From CAYMUG01 sp964393575 (GTDB lineage: Bacteria; Patescibacteriota; Minisyncoccia; Spechtbacterales; 2-12-FULL-38-22): DNA of 46,795 nucleotides. Position 1 is the first letter of the stretch. Every line of letters begins with the position of its first letter. The translations under genes and the position numbers were made by a program. Shown piece by piece: positions 33,277-41,152 of this stretch. The stretch spans positions 1 through 46,795 of the forward strand of contig CAYMUG010000003.1 of assembly GCA_964393575.1 (NCBI GenBank), in the 5' to 3' direction. The notes below the pieces were generated by a model. It saw only the letters and a program-made list of their open reading frames with translations, did no database searches and was not told where the DNA came from.

Positions 33277-34395
33277 TTACTCCTCTTTTAAAATACGGGA
33301 TTGAGCAATGGAATACGCCGCATCACGCGGACTTATCTTCTCTTCTCTTTGTTTTTTCAATACTTCTTTAATGTTTTTTTCAATTTTTTCATCAATCAAA
33401 CGAAACATTTCATTTAATCCGTAGCCCTGATGTTCCGCGTAAGAAGATAAGACACCGCCGGAATTGGCAACAAAATCGGGGATTATAAGCACATCTTTTT
33501 CTGTAAGCTCTTTTTCAATAGATTCAGACATAGGGATATTACCTCCTTCCACGATAATATCTGCTTTAATAGAATCTTTGTTGCCTGTATGGATAACATC
33601 TGTCGCGCTTGCGGGAATTAGAACGTCAACATCGAGTTCGAAAATCTGATCCTGCTCTATGTGTGTTATATCTTTGCCGGTATAATCTTTAAGGTTATTT
33701 TTGTCTATGTTTGTAAAGTTAAATATATCAACAGGAAGCCCTTCTTTATGAAAAACACCGCCTTCTTTAGCCGCCACAGCGACAACGTTCGCTCCCATAT
33801 CTACCAATGTTTTAAAGGCAAACGACCCCACATTGCCGAATCCGTGTATCGCAATAGTGGTATTTTTTATATCTTTGTTTTGAGATTCAAGGGCTACACG
33901 AGTTGCTTGTGCAACACCGTATCCCGTGCTTCCGGCTTCGTGCGGGATACCGTGATACTCCATATCTCCTTCTTTCATATTCATATCTTCGGGTTTGCCT
34001 GTAGCTCCCCTGAAATTATCTATTGCCTCCACAAACCACTTCATTTCGGCTTTTCCCGTGCCTATATCCGGAGCAGATATATAACAATCGGGAATTAGAG
34101 GCTTGATTGAGCGCGCAAAACTTTGTACAAACTGTTTTTTTCGCTGCTCATCCCCACCTTTCCATATAATACCTGACTTTGCTCCTCCAAAGGGTATATC
34201 AGCAAGTGCATTTTTCCATGTCATAGTGCGGGCAAGACGAAACACCTCATCACGGTTAACATCTGGGGTCATCCGCATACCACCCTTACCGGGCCCTAAC
34301 ACGGTATTATCAATAACCAAAAAACCCTGCATTCCTATCTTAGGATCGTAAATTTCTATTACTTTCTCCGGCCCGAACTCGTTATGGGGAATCAT
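33277..34395 (-). CDS. Glu/Leu/Phe/Val dehydrogenase
   Basis: This 372-residue NAD(P)-linked amino-acid dehydrogenase interconverts an amino acid and its 2-oxo acid with release of ammonia. The catalytic segment VLGPGKGGMRMTPDV and TMTWKNALADIPFGGAKSGI carries the substrate Lys pair (Lys37 and Lys61). The C-terminal Rossmann domain has the fingerprint AIHGFGNVGSFAFKTLVDMGANVVAV. VEGGNIPMS and LIPDFVANSGGVLSSYAEH are conserved too. The short length suits Leu or Phe dehydrogenases as well as a compact Glu enzyme, so the substrate is open. It has no SD. Confidence 0.93.
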   Translation of the reverse strand: MIPHNEFGPEKVIEIYDPKIGMQGFLVIDNTVLGPGKGGMRMTPDVNRDEVFRLARTMTWKNALADIPFGGAKSGIIWKGGDEQRKKQFVQSFARSIKPLIPDCYISAPDIGTGKAEMKWFVEAIDNFRGATGKPEDMNMKEGDMEYHGIPHEAGSTGYGVAQATRVALESQNKDIKNTTIAIHGFGNVGSFAFKTLVDMGANVVAVAAKEGGVFHKEGLPVDIFNFTNIDKNNLKDYTGKDITHIEQDQIFELDVDVLIPASATDVIHTGNKDSIKADIIVEGGNIPMSESIEKELTEKDVLIIPDFVANSGGVLSSYAEHQGYGLNEMFRLIDEKIEKNIKEVLKKQREEKISPRDAAYSIAQSRILKEE

Positions 34396-34433
34396 ATAAT
34401 TATCTTTTATGGAGGGGGGGTAATAAAATCCAA

Positions 34434-34580
34434 TAATTTTGTCCGCCCGGGAGGTCTCGCCCCGAACCAGTCGCCTAACGGCTCCGGTTCAGGGCGCCCC
34501 GTCGCCGCAGTCATTCGACACGGCAAGTATGACGGGGCGAACCTCCGACATATAGATTAAAATTCTATCAACTGAATAAT
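34434..34580 (-). pseudogene. tRNA-Lys-like remnant with 80-nt insert in the T loop
   Basis: The 3' part of the nearby tRNA-Lys (T arm, acceptor 3' arm and trailing TAATTTT) is repeated at 34434-34459. A copy of the T-arm 5' side and a D-arm-like hairpin (ATTC-AGTTGATA-GAAT on the minus strand) are at 34540-34577. Between them, inside the T loop, sit 80 bases (34460-34539) folding into two GC-rich hairpins: GAACC/GGTTC with AGTCG/CGGCT, and GCCCCGTC/GACGGGGC with GCCG/CGGC. No matching 5' acceptor arm is seen, so it is probably a broken copy. An intron-containing tRNA cannot be excluded. Confidence 0.6.
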
Positions 34581-34592
34581 TCGGTAATTTTG

Positions 34593-34665
34593 TCCGCCCG
34601 GGAGGTCTCGAACCTCCGACACATGGCTTAAAAGGCCACTGCTCTGCCAACTGAGCTACGGGCGG
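34593..34665 (-). tRNA. tRNA-Lys (TTT)
   Basis: The 73-nt cloverleaf has acceptor CCGCCCG/CGGGCGG, D arm GCTC-AGTTGGCA-GAGC, anticodon arm GTGGC-CTTTTAA-GCCAT with anticodon TTT, and T arm GGAGG-TTCGAGA-CCTCC. CCA is not encoded. A frame reading through it is not a gene. Confidence 0.95.
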
Positions 34666-34731
34666 GCAGATTATAACCATTTCTATGACTGTGACAAAAC
34701 TTTTCCTTGTTAAGTTATAGTCATAGTTCTC

Positions 34732-35244
34732 CTATTCTCGTTCTTTTCCGGGTTTTTTTCTTGTAAGAAGTATAACTAATAATGGAGCCAAAGACCACAA
34801 AAAAGCCGGGGTGGTTCTTAAAAATCCTTGCTTAACAATTTCCGAAAAATCACCGGCAAACACAGAAAACAGTTGCGCAAGCACGATACTGCTCAAAAAC
34901 CCGGCCAGTCCTATACTTACAAATAATTTCTGCCAAAAATCCGCTTTCCGGAAGCGCAACTTAGGTAAAATATCCCGCGCTCCCGCTCCCGAAAATATAT
35001 AGTATAGCAAAACTATAAAAATAGCAAACATTCCCAGATCTGCAATATCGGCATGAATATTTAAAGCTTGACTGATAGAATTCGTAAACGGGAACCACTG
35101 TAAAAGAGCATATCCTCCATAAATGCTTACTGTCAACTGAACTATGTGGCTCCGCTTATTGCCGGCAGCGTATAGAATAAACGCGAGAAATATAGCTGAT
35201 GCTACAGCCAAATCCCAGGTTAAAATAACATTTTCTGCCTCCAT
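34732..35244 (-). CDS. Integral membrane protein, unknown, linked to dnaJ
   Basis: The 170-residue product has about five hydrophobic helices (roughly residues 10-25, 32-50, 66-86, 104-128 and 145-162) and a positively charged end (LLTRKKPGKERE). I do not recognise a family; a CvpA-like layout is possible but unsupported. It starts one base after the dnaJ stop codon, so it is almost certainly co-transcribed with dnaJ. Confidence 0.65.
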   Translation of the reverse strand: MEAENVILTWDLAVASAIFLAFILYAAGNKRSHIVQLTVSIYGGYALLQWFPFTNSISQALNIHADIADLGMFAIFIVLLYYIFSGAGARDILPKLRFRKADFWQKLFVSIGLAGFLSSIVLAQLFSVFAGDFSEIVKQGFLRTTPAFLWSLAPLLVILLTRKKPGKERE

Positions 35245-35245
35245 T

Positions 35246-36106
35246 TTATAGGCCTTCTTCTTTTAATTGCTGTAAAAGCTCTTTCGCTTTTTTGGACAAT
35301 CTTCGGGGTTTTTTAAGTTTAATGGTTACATACAGGTCACCTGTTTTCCCCTGAGTTCCCGCTTCTCCGGCACCGTCTACTCTGATAGTGCTGCCCTCAT
35401 TTACGCCCGCAGGTATATTGACGCTAACATCGCGTTTGCCCTTAATCCTTCCCTCACCATAACATTTTGTACAGTTTTTTTCGGGAATATTTCCCTTGCC
35501 CCTGCATTCATGGCAAAGTTGAATGTTGTTAAACACGCCGAAAAACGTTTTTTGCTGCTGTTTAACTTTTCCTACACCCCGGCATACATTACATGTCTGC
35601 ATTTTGCTTCCGGGTTCATTTTGCTTGCCTCCGCATTTATCGCAGGGTATTTGAGTTTCAAAAGAAATATCTTTTTTGACGCCCATATAAGCATCGGCTA
35701 AAGATATCTCCATCGCAACCTCTATATCGCGGCCTCCTTCTTCTCTCCTGCGTTGTGCTCCACCTCCAAAAAACTCCTCAAAAATATCTCCAAGGTCAAA
35801 TTCAACTCCTCCCTGGCCACCGAAAGGATCTCCCTGGCCTCCTTGTGCGCCGCCGAAAGGATTAAATCCTCCGCCGCCTGCGCCCTGACCTCCGGCACCT
35901 TCAAATGTGCTTCCGAATCGGTCGTATTGAGCTCTTTTTTGGTCATCACTTAAAACCTGGTAAGCTTCACTCACCTCTTTGAATTTTTCAGCATCTCCCC
36001 CTCTGTCAGGGTGATATTGATGGGCTTTCTTTCTGTATGCCTTTTTTATTTCCTCCTTATCGGCATCTCTGTTTACGCCCAGTATGTTGTAGTAATCCTT
36101 TGCCAT
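35246..36106 (-). CDS. dnaJ: Chaperone DnaJ, short form lacking the C-terminal domain II
   Basis: DnaJ delivers substrates to DnaK and stimulates its ATPase. The J domain (residues 1-64) has HPD at 32-34. A Gly/Phe-rich linker follows (70-115), then the zinc domain with four Cys pairs (155/158, 172/175, 198/201, 212/215). After VSVNIPAGVNEGSTIRVDGAGEAG...GDLYVTIKL the protein ends at residue 286 with a short helix (LSKKAKELLQQL). About 80-90 residues of the usual second C-terminal domain and dimerisation tail are missing. I used the ATG at 36106 (MAKDYYNILGV). Confidence 0.95.
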   Translation of the reverse strand: MAKDYYNILGVNRDADKEEIKKAYRKKAHQYHPDRGGDAEKFKEVSEAYQVLSDDQKRAQYDRFGSTFEGAGGQGAGGGGFNPFGGAQGGQGDPFGGQGGVEFDLGDIFEEFFGGGAQRRREEGGRDIEVAMEISLADAYMGVKKDISFETQIPCDKCGGKQNEPGSKMQTCNVCRGVGKVKQQQKTFFGVFNNIQLCHECRGKGNIPEKNCTKCYGEGRIKGKRDVSVNIPAGVNEGSTIRVDGAGEAGTQGKTGDLYVTIKLKKPRRLSKKAKELLQQLKEEGL

Positions 36107-36121
36107 AAATTTATTTTCCTT

Positions 36122-36300
36122 CGCCTCACAAAAAACATTTGACACTTGACCTTTGACTGCGCTCGCTTTGCGAGCGCCCGGAAAATCGCAAAACGATTTT
36201 GTCAGGAGTCAGATGTCAAATGTCATCAGGTGTGCGAAGCATTTGCTTTTTTAATTCTGTATTCTGCATTCTCATTCTTAATTCTTGATTCTGGTACCAC
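36122..36300 (-). repeat. Dispersed palindromic repeat, copy B (upstream of dnaJ)
   Basis: On the minus strand it has GTGCACACCTGA-like and TGACATTTGAC words, the AAAATCG...CGATTTT hairpin, the CGCTCGCAAAGCGAGCG hairpin and TCAAATGTTTTTTG close to the dnaJ start. Its outer part (AATTCTGTATTCTGCATTCT) matches the reverse of 42130-42170. Confidence 0.85.
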
Positions 36301-36349
36301 TATTTTCCGATTTCCAACTACCAGTTTCCATAAGCGAAGCGGAACGAGT

Positions 36350-37318
36350 TTATTCCAAAACCGGAACTTCCTTAACTATTTCAACTTGTTTTATATCTAA
36401 GATATTATACAACAAAAGAAGTTTTATTGCAACCACTATAAATATAATATACAGCCACATAAGAGGCCACAAAAGAACCCTCATTACAGCAAATAGTGCC
36501 GCAACAAAGAAAACAGGGAGGGTTTCTTCATACGGCGCTAAGCTGGTTTTTATAAAGTCATTTAAGCGTTGGCGCGCGAATTCCCGAAGAGGTTGCTCTA
36601 AAGCGGCCTCATCCAATAATTGATTTTGCTGAAGTGTCTCTTGTTCGAGCTGTTGAATTTCGTTTGTATCAATGTTTTGCCTCTCCGGCAAGAAATCGCT
36701 TGCAAAGCCCCGCAACAAACTTTCCTGAAAATCCCCCACTGTGCCTCCTTTCGCATAACCGGGTAACGCAACGTTTAAGAATGAGTCCACGGGGGCAAAC
36801 ACAGCATTAAAAACTTCGGGGGAAATTTCAAGATCATCCTTATACTCCTCACCTATTACCATTGAATTAAAACTGAAAGCCAAAAATAAGGCCAGGCCGC
36901 TAAAGACCACGGTTAAAGATTTACGAAGGATCATCCATAAACTAAAATCCGCGAGTTTTCTTTGTGTTTTACCGCCACGCACATATCCAAACCAAAGGGC
37001 AGTAGCAAATATAGCAACAGCGATGAGATTAGACGTAGTAAAACCGAATAAAATAAGGAGCCAAACAATATTTATAGCATAAAGCAGGTACGCAAAACGC
37101 TTTTGCACGAATAAAATCGTAAAAGCAAGCATCAGAGTCCAAGCAAAACCGAAAGCCGCAGCTCCCGCGAGGTGCGGTACATCGAATTCCGATCCGGAAA
37201 ACATACGGAATATTAAAAACCAGTAGGCCAAAGAAAACGCGGTAAAAACAGCGCCTAACCATATCTGCTTGGGAGGCACCTCTCCTGAATGAAATCTATA
37301 ACTCAAATCATGGGGCAT
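36350..37318 (-). CDS. Multi-pass membrane protein with extracytoplasmic domain, unknown
   Basis: The 322-residue protein has about six N-terminal helices (between residues 18 and 165), an acidic, Gln-rich soluble region of about 100 residues (EEYKDDLEISPEVF...QQLEQETLQQNQLLDE), and two C-terminal helices (about 255-300). I recognise no family. It precedes dnaJ on the same strand with a 240-base gap containing repeat copy B. No SD is present. The soluble part might be a periplasmic coil. Confidence 0.6.
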   Translation of the reverse strand: MPHDLSYRFHSGEVPPKQIWLGAVFTAFSLAYWFLIFRMFSGSEFDVPHLAGAAAFGFAWTLMLAFTILFVQKRFAYLLYAINIVWLLILFGFTTSNLIAVAIFATALWFGYVRGGKTQRKLADFSLWMILRKSLTVVFSGLALFLAFSFNSMVIGEEYKDDLEISPEVFNAVFAPVDSFLNVALPGYAKGGTVGDFQESLLRGFASDFLPERQNIDTNEIQQLEQETLQQNQLLDEAALEQPLREFARQRLNDFIKTSLAPYEETLPVFFVAALFAVMRVLLWPLMWLYIIFIVVAIKLLLLYNILDIKQVEIVKEVPVLE

Positions 37319-37411
37319 AACATATTCATTATATCATACACAATGAATAAGTAATCCGTAATATGTAATCTGTTATTCAGTTATTCGGCTATTAAGCGAA
37401 CGGTGTCAATG

Positions 37412-37440
37412 TTGACATATTGATAAACTAATCTTATTAT
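37412..37440 (+). promoter_or_regulatory. Consensus sigma-70 promoter of the 135-aa gene
   Basis: TTGACA (37412-37417), 17-bp spacer, TATTAT (37435-37440), about 34 bases before the ATG. It is the best consensus match in the window. Confidence 0.8.
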
Positions 37441-37474
37441 TAACGCAGCACCAGATCCAACGAAAGGAGAAGCT

Positions 37475-37882
37475 ATGTGGCTTTTTATGATGTTATTACT
37501 CGGGGCTCTGACAGTATTTATGTGGATGAATGCAGGGAAAGAGCTTTATCTTGCTGACAAGAGTGCTCTGGGTAGCATTGCAGTGGGGTTTTTTGCACTA
37601 GTGGCTTTTTGGGGCGCGTCTATGTTATATATGACCCCCTCCCCTCCCTGTCCGATTGAAGCCCCGGACGTTGGAACACACGAGGCCAGAATTACAGGAG
37701 AAAATGATGAACTGGTGCAGGTTCTTGTCTATGCAAATGACGAGAAACCATTCGAAGAATCAAACACCAAATGCTACCTGGTTCCTGAACACAGAGTAAG
37801 TGAAGAAGTTGAGTACAGCGAAAAGATGCGAGAGATTGAAGTAAAAGAACAATATGGTTCCCGCGTAGTGTCTATAAAATAG
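37475..37882 (+). CDS. Two-helix membrane protein with soluble tail, unknown
   Basis: The 135-residue protein has two hydrophobic helices (residues 2-18 and 32-52) and a soluble tail of about 80 residues (SPPCPIEAPDVGTHEARITGENDELVQVLVYAND). A strong SD (GAAAGGAG) and a consensus promoter make it one of the strong-SD accessory genes. The tail might form a small OB/SH3-like beta fold, but no family is recognised. Confidence 0.62.
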   Translation: MWLFMMLLLGALTVFMWMNAGKELYLADKSALGSIAVGFFALVAFWGASMLYMTPSPPCPIEAPDVGTHEARITGENDELVQVLVYANDEKPFEESNTKCYLVPEHRVSEEVEYSEKMREIEVKEQYGSRVVSIK

Positions 37883-37904
37883 TTTCTTGCCCTCCCGTAC
37901 TTTT

Positions 37905-37935
37905 AGACGGCCCTTTTCAGGGCCGTCTTTAATTT
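37905..37935 (+). terminator. Terminator after the 135-aa gene
   Basis: Perfect stem AGACGGCCC/GGGCCGTCT (37905-37913 with 37920-37928), then TTAATTTTG. Confidence 0.9.
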
Positions 37936-37942
37936 TGTTTAT

Positions 37943-38042
37943 NNNNNNNNNNNNNNNNNNNNNNNNNNNNNNNNNNNNNNNNNNNNNNNNNNNNNNNNNN
38001 NNNNNNNNNNNNNNNNNNNNNNNNNNNNNNNNNNNNNNNNNN
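37943..38042. other. 100-N scaffold gap
   Basis: A run of exactly 100 Ns joins two contigs. The true distance is unknown, and the gene at 38043 is cut by it. Confidence 0.99.
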
Positions 38043-38320
38043 TCTTCTTCAGGACTTTTTGCTTCTTCTATTTTACCGTGTTGTTTTTCGTACTCCCCTA
38101 CTTTTTTATGCAAAACAGCGGCGATACGCTTTGCATGCCCGGGGCTCACAACAATTCTATCTACAAGCTGCCCGGCGGGAGGGTGTGCCAGGAAAAAATC
38201 CATAATAAATTCCTCTTTCTTTGCAGAAACCTGCATCATATTCGCATAATGACCTTTCAGCGCCTCATCTGTTGCTTTTATGTTGAGTTTGTTTTGGTTT
38301 TGGTTGTTGTTTTCTTCCAT
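38043..38320 (-). CDS. DUF3467 family protein, 3' end lost in the gap
   Basis: The visible 92 residues (MEENNNQNQNKLNIKATDEALKG...) carry the DUF3467 pattern: YANMMQVSAKKEEFIMDFFLAHP, then VDRIVVSPGHAKRIAAVLHKKVGEYEKQHGKI. The family is a small conserved domain of unknown role, common in bacteria and archaea. The C-terminal end is hidden by the run of Ns. It follows dnaK on the same strand (56 bases apart), so it may be in the hrcA-grpE-dnaK unit. Confidence 0.85.
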
Positions 38321-38376
38321 ATCAATGTTAAACCCGAGAGTATAAACTCCCGGGCTTGTTATTGTTATTTGTTATT

Positions 38377-40392
38377 TTACGAATCATCTTTCTTGTCCTC
38401 GCCTTCGTCAGTATTAGTGTTGTTATCAGTGCCACTCTCAGTATTACTATCAGTGTCAGGGTTGGTGTTGGTTTCAGTATCCTGCCCTGTATTCGCCTGG
38501 CTTGCCCCGTCATCGCTTTGCGTGTTATCGGCATGATCCGCACCTAAATCCGGATTCTCCTGCTGTTGTTGCTGTTCTTCTTGTGCTGCTTTGTATGCCT
38601 CCTCGCCCAGTTTTTGAGATGCCTGACTTAGTTCATCTATTGCATTCTTTATATCTTCCACGTTTACATCATCCTTATCTTTAACCTGCTTGAGCGACTC
38701 AAGCTTTTCATTGATGTTATTCTTTGTCTCTTCATCTACCTTATCTCCGTGATCTTTAAGCGCCTGCTCTGTTGAATAGATAAGTGTTTCCGCCTGGTTG
38801 CGCTGTTCAATGAGTTCTTTTTTCTTTTTGTCTTCCTCTTCATGCTCTTCAGCTTCTTTTTTCATTTTTTCTACCTCTTCTTCGCTCATGCCGCTGGAGG
38901 CCTCAATACGCACGCTTTGTTCCTTGCCTGTTCCCTTGTCTTTAGCACTAACATTCAGAATACCGTTTGCGTCCAGGTCAAATGTTACCTCAATCTGAGG
39001 TGTGCCGCGGGGAGCGGGCGGAATGCCGTCCAGAATAAACTTACCCAGTGATTTGTTGTCACTTGCCATTGGCCTCTCACCCTGGAGTACGTGCACCTCT
39101 ACCGAGCCTTGGTTGTCGGCGGCGGTGCTGAATACCTGTGATTTCTTGGTGGGTATTGTTGTGTTTTTTTCTATAAGAGGTGTCATTACACCACCCAGAG
39201 TTTCTATGCCGAGAGTAAGCGGAGTTACATCCAGGAGAAGAACATCTTTTACATCTCCTCCCAGAATACCTCCCTGTATTGCGGCACCCATAGCAACTAC
39301 CTCGTCGGGATTTATGTTTTTATGGGCTTCTTTGCCGAACATTTCTTTTACAGAGTTTTGTATCGCGGGCATTCTTGTTTGACCTCCGACAAGAATCACC
39401 TCATTGATGTCATTCAGCTCAAGTCCGGCGTCTTTTACGGTTTGCTTTGTTCGTTCTTCCGCTTTCTTTACGTATTCGGATACAAGCTCCTCAAACTTAG
39501 CTCTTGTGAGTTTAAGGTTTAAGTGTTTGGGTCCGGAAGAATCACTGGTAACAAACGGAAGATTTATTTCAGTTTCCTGTGTACTGGAGAGCTCCTGTTT
39601 GGCGTTTTCCGCAGCGTCCTTAAGTCGCTGTTTAGCCAAATTGTCCTCGCCCAGGTCTATTCCTTCCTCTTTTTTGAATTCTTCTATGAGCCAATTAGTG
39701 ATTTCACGGTCAAAATCATCTCCGCCCAGGTGAGTATCGCCTCCTGTGCTTTTTACCTCAATCGTGTCTTCAGAAACATCAAGCACGGATACGTCAAACG
39801 TGCCGCCTCCGAAGTCGTAAACTACAATTTTTTCGTCTTTTTTCTCGTTAAATCCGTAAGCGAGAGCAGCCGCTGTGGGTTCGTTAATTATTCTCTTTAC
39901 ATTTAAGCCCGCAATTTTACCCGCGTCTTTTGTTGCCTGTCTTTGGGCGTCATTAAAGTACGCGGGAACCGTAATTACAGCATCTTCTATGGTTTCGCCT
40001 AAACGATCTTCCGCGTCCTGCTTGAGTTTTTGAAGTACCATCGCGGAAATTTCCGCGGGACGCTTCCATTCTTCGCCGAATTTTATTTCAACCTCTCCTT
40101 TCTCACCCTCTTTTGTTTCAAACGGCACATTCTTTGTAACTTCCTGTGCTTCGGAGTCATTAAACTTGCGCCCGATAAGACGCTTAGATGAAAAAATAGT
40201 GTTTTTCGGATTAGTAACGGCCTGCCTTTTGGCTGTCAGACCTACAAGGCGCTCGCTTTTCTGGTTAAGCGCCACTATTGAAGGTGTTGTACGATTACCT
40301 TCTTTATTTTCTAAAATTTTCGGTTCGCCGCCTTCCACAACGGCCATTGCCGAGTTTGTTGTTCCTAAATCAATTCCTAAAATTTTACCCAT
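38377..40392 (-). CDS. dnaK: Chaperone DnaK (Hsp70)
   Basis: DnaK binds exposed hydrophobic peptides in an ATP-driven cycle with DnaJ and GrpE. The ATPase domain has ILGIDLGTTNSAMAVVEGG, GETIEDAVITVPAYFNDAQRQATKDAGKIAGL and VYDFGGGTFDVSVLDV. The linker DVLLLDVTPLTLGIETLGG and the substrate-binding domain follow. The C-terminal tail (about the last 65 residues) is low complexity, rich in Asn, Thr, Asp and Gln, without the usual EEVDK-type end. At 671 residues it is longer than typical because of this tail. It follows grpE. Confidence 0.98.
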   Translation of the reverse strand: MGKILGIDLGTTNSAMAVVEGGEPKILENKEGNRTTPSIVALNQKSERLVGLTAKRQAVTNPKNTIFSSKRLIGRKFNDSEAQEVTKNVPFETKEGEKGEVEIKFGEEWKRPAEISAMVLQKLKQDAEDRLGETIEDAVITVPAYFNDAQRQATKDAGKIAGLNVKRIINEPTAAALAYGFNEKKDEKIVVYDFGGGTFDVSVLDVSEDTIEVKSTGGDTHLGGDDFDREITNWLIEEFKKEEGIDLGEDNLAKQRLKDAAENAKQELSSTQETEINLPFVTSDSSGPKHLNLKLTRAKFEELVSEYVKKAEERTKQTVKDAGLELNDINEVILVGGQTRMPAIQNSVKEMFGKEAHKNINPDEVVAMGAAIQGGILGGDVKDVLLLDVTPLTLGIETLGGVMTPLIEKNTTIPTKKSQVFSTAADNQGSVEVHVLQGERPMASDNKSLGKFILDGIPPAPRGTPQIEVTFDLDANGILNVSAKDKGTGKEQSVRIEASSGMSEEEVEKMKKEAEEHEEEDKKKKELIEQRNQAETLIYSTEQALKDHGDKVDEETKNNINEKLESLKQVKDKDDVNVEDIKNAIDELSQASQKLGEEAYKAAQEEQQQQQENPDLGADHADNTQSDDGASQANTGQDTETNTNPDTDSNTESGTDNNTNTDEGEDKKDDS

Positions 40393-40496
40393 AAGTCAAA
40401 AATTTTTAATTTTAATTTCTAATTAATTTGTGTTCTCAGTTGTTGGTTGTTAGTTGTTAGTTGTCAGTTGTTGGTTGTCAGTTGTTGGTTGGTGCC

Positions 40497-41006
40497 TTAT
40501 TCCACTTTCACCTGCGCCGGTCGAATTACTTTGCCCTCCAATTTATATCCCTTGCGTACTATTTCTCCTATATTACTACCTTCACCTTCAGTTGCTTCAT
40601 GCACCTCCGGATCAAACTCATCTCCCTTTTTTGCTTCTATCTCCTCTATGCCCAAATTTTTAAGCATCTGCTGCGTATATTTTTCTATCTGCTCCACACC
40701 TTTATACCAATTGCTTTTTGCGATGTCTTCCGGGGTATGTTCCGTCATAAGCTGTAGGTTGTCCAGAACACCCAGAAACTGGATAACAGTATCTTCTTTT
40801 ACGTTCTCGCGCGCCTCTTCAATATACTTTTGCATTTCTTTTTTATAATTGGCGAATTCAGCGCGCTCTTTCTGCCATCCCTCTAAATATTTTTTCTTTT
40901 CGCGTTCCGCTTTTTTTAGCTTCTTTTTCAACTTCTTTATTTCCTCTTCGGCCTGTTCAGCCCGGTTTTCATTTTCTTCATTTGTGTATTCGTGGTCTTG
41001 ATTCAT
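40497..41006 (-). CDS. grpE: Nucleotide exchange factor GrpE
   Basis: GrpE releases ADP from DnaK. The 169-residue protein has a long N-terminal coiled coil (ENENRAEQAEEEIKKLKKKLKKAEREKKKYLEGWQKERAEFANYKKE) and the C-terminal beta domain with FDPEVHEATEGEGSNIGEIVRKGYKLEGKVIRPAQVKV, the family signature. It sits between hrcA and dnaK in the usual order. No SD is present. Confidence 0.96.
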   Translation of the reverse strand: MNQDHEYTNEENENRAEQAEEEIKKLKKKLKKAEREKKKYLEGWQKERAEFANYKKEMQKYIEEARENVKEDTVIQFLGVLDNLQLMTEHTPEDIAKSNWYKGVEQIEKYTQQMLKNLGIEEIEAKKGDEFDPEVHEATEGEGSNIGEIVRKGYKLEGKVIRPAQVKVE

Positions 41007-41040
41007 AATTTTATTCGCTCACTGCGTTCGCTCATAAAAT

Positions 41041-41140
41041 CGCGGAATAAACTCGGAACTTAATATAACACCACAGAACTACACTGAAAGTTTTCCGTAT
41101 ATATTCCGTGGATAGTTCCGCGTAGTTCCGTGCTTGTAAG
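41041..41140. repeat. Two-copy heat-shock leader repeat, copy 2 (hrcA-grpE gap)
   Basis: The element starts CGCGGAATAAACTCGGAACTT and ends near GTTCCGCGTAGTTCCGTGCTTG. It aligns with 32520-32618 along its whole length in the same orientation and again lies inside a chaperone operon gap. Confidence 0.8.
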
Positions 41141-41152
41141 CTCCAGTGAGCT

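Noticed and set aside
34489..34680. 63-codon frame across the tRNA-Lys
   Set aside because: Its 'PPVAQLAEQWPFKPCVGGSRPPG'-type middle is the familiar translation of a tRNA and not a protein.
37760..38320. Frame running through the N gap
   Set aside because: The part before the gap is on the opposite strand of another gene; only 38043-38320 is a supported DUF3467 fragment.
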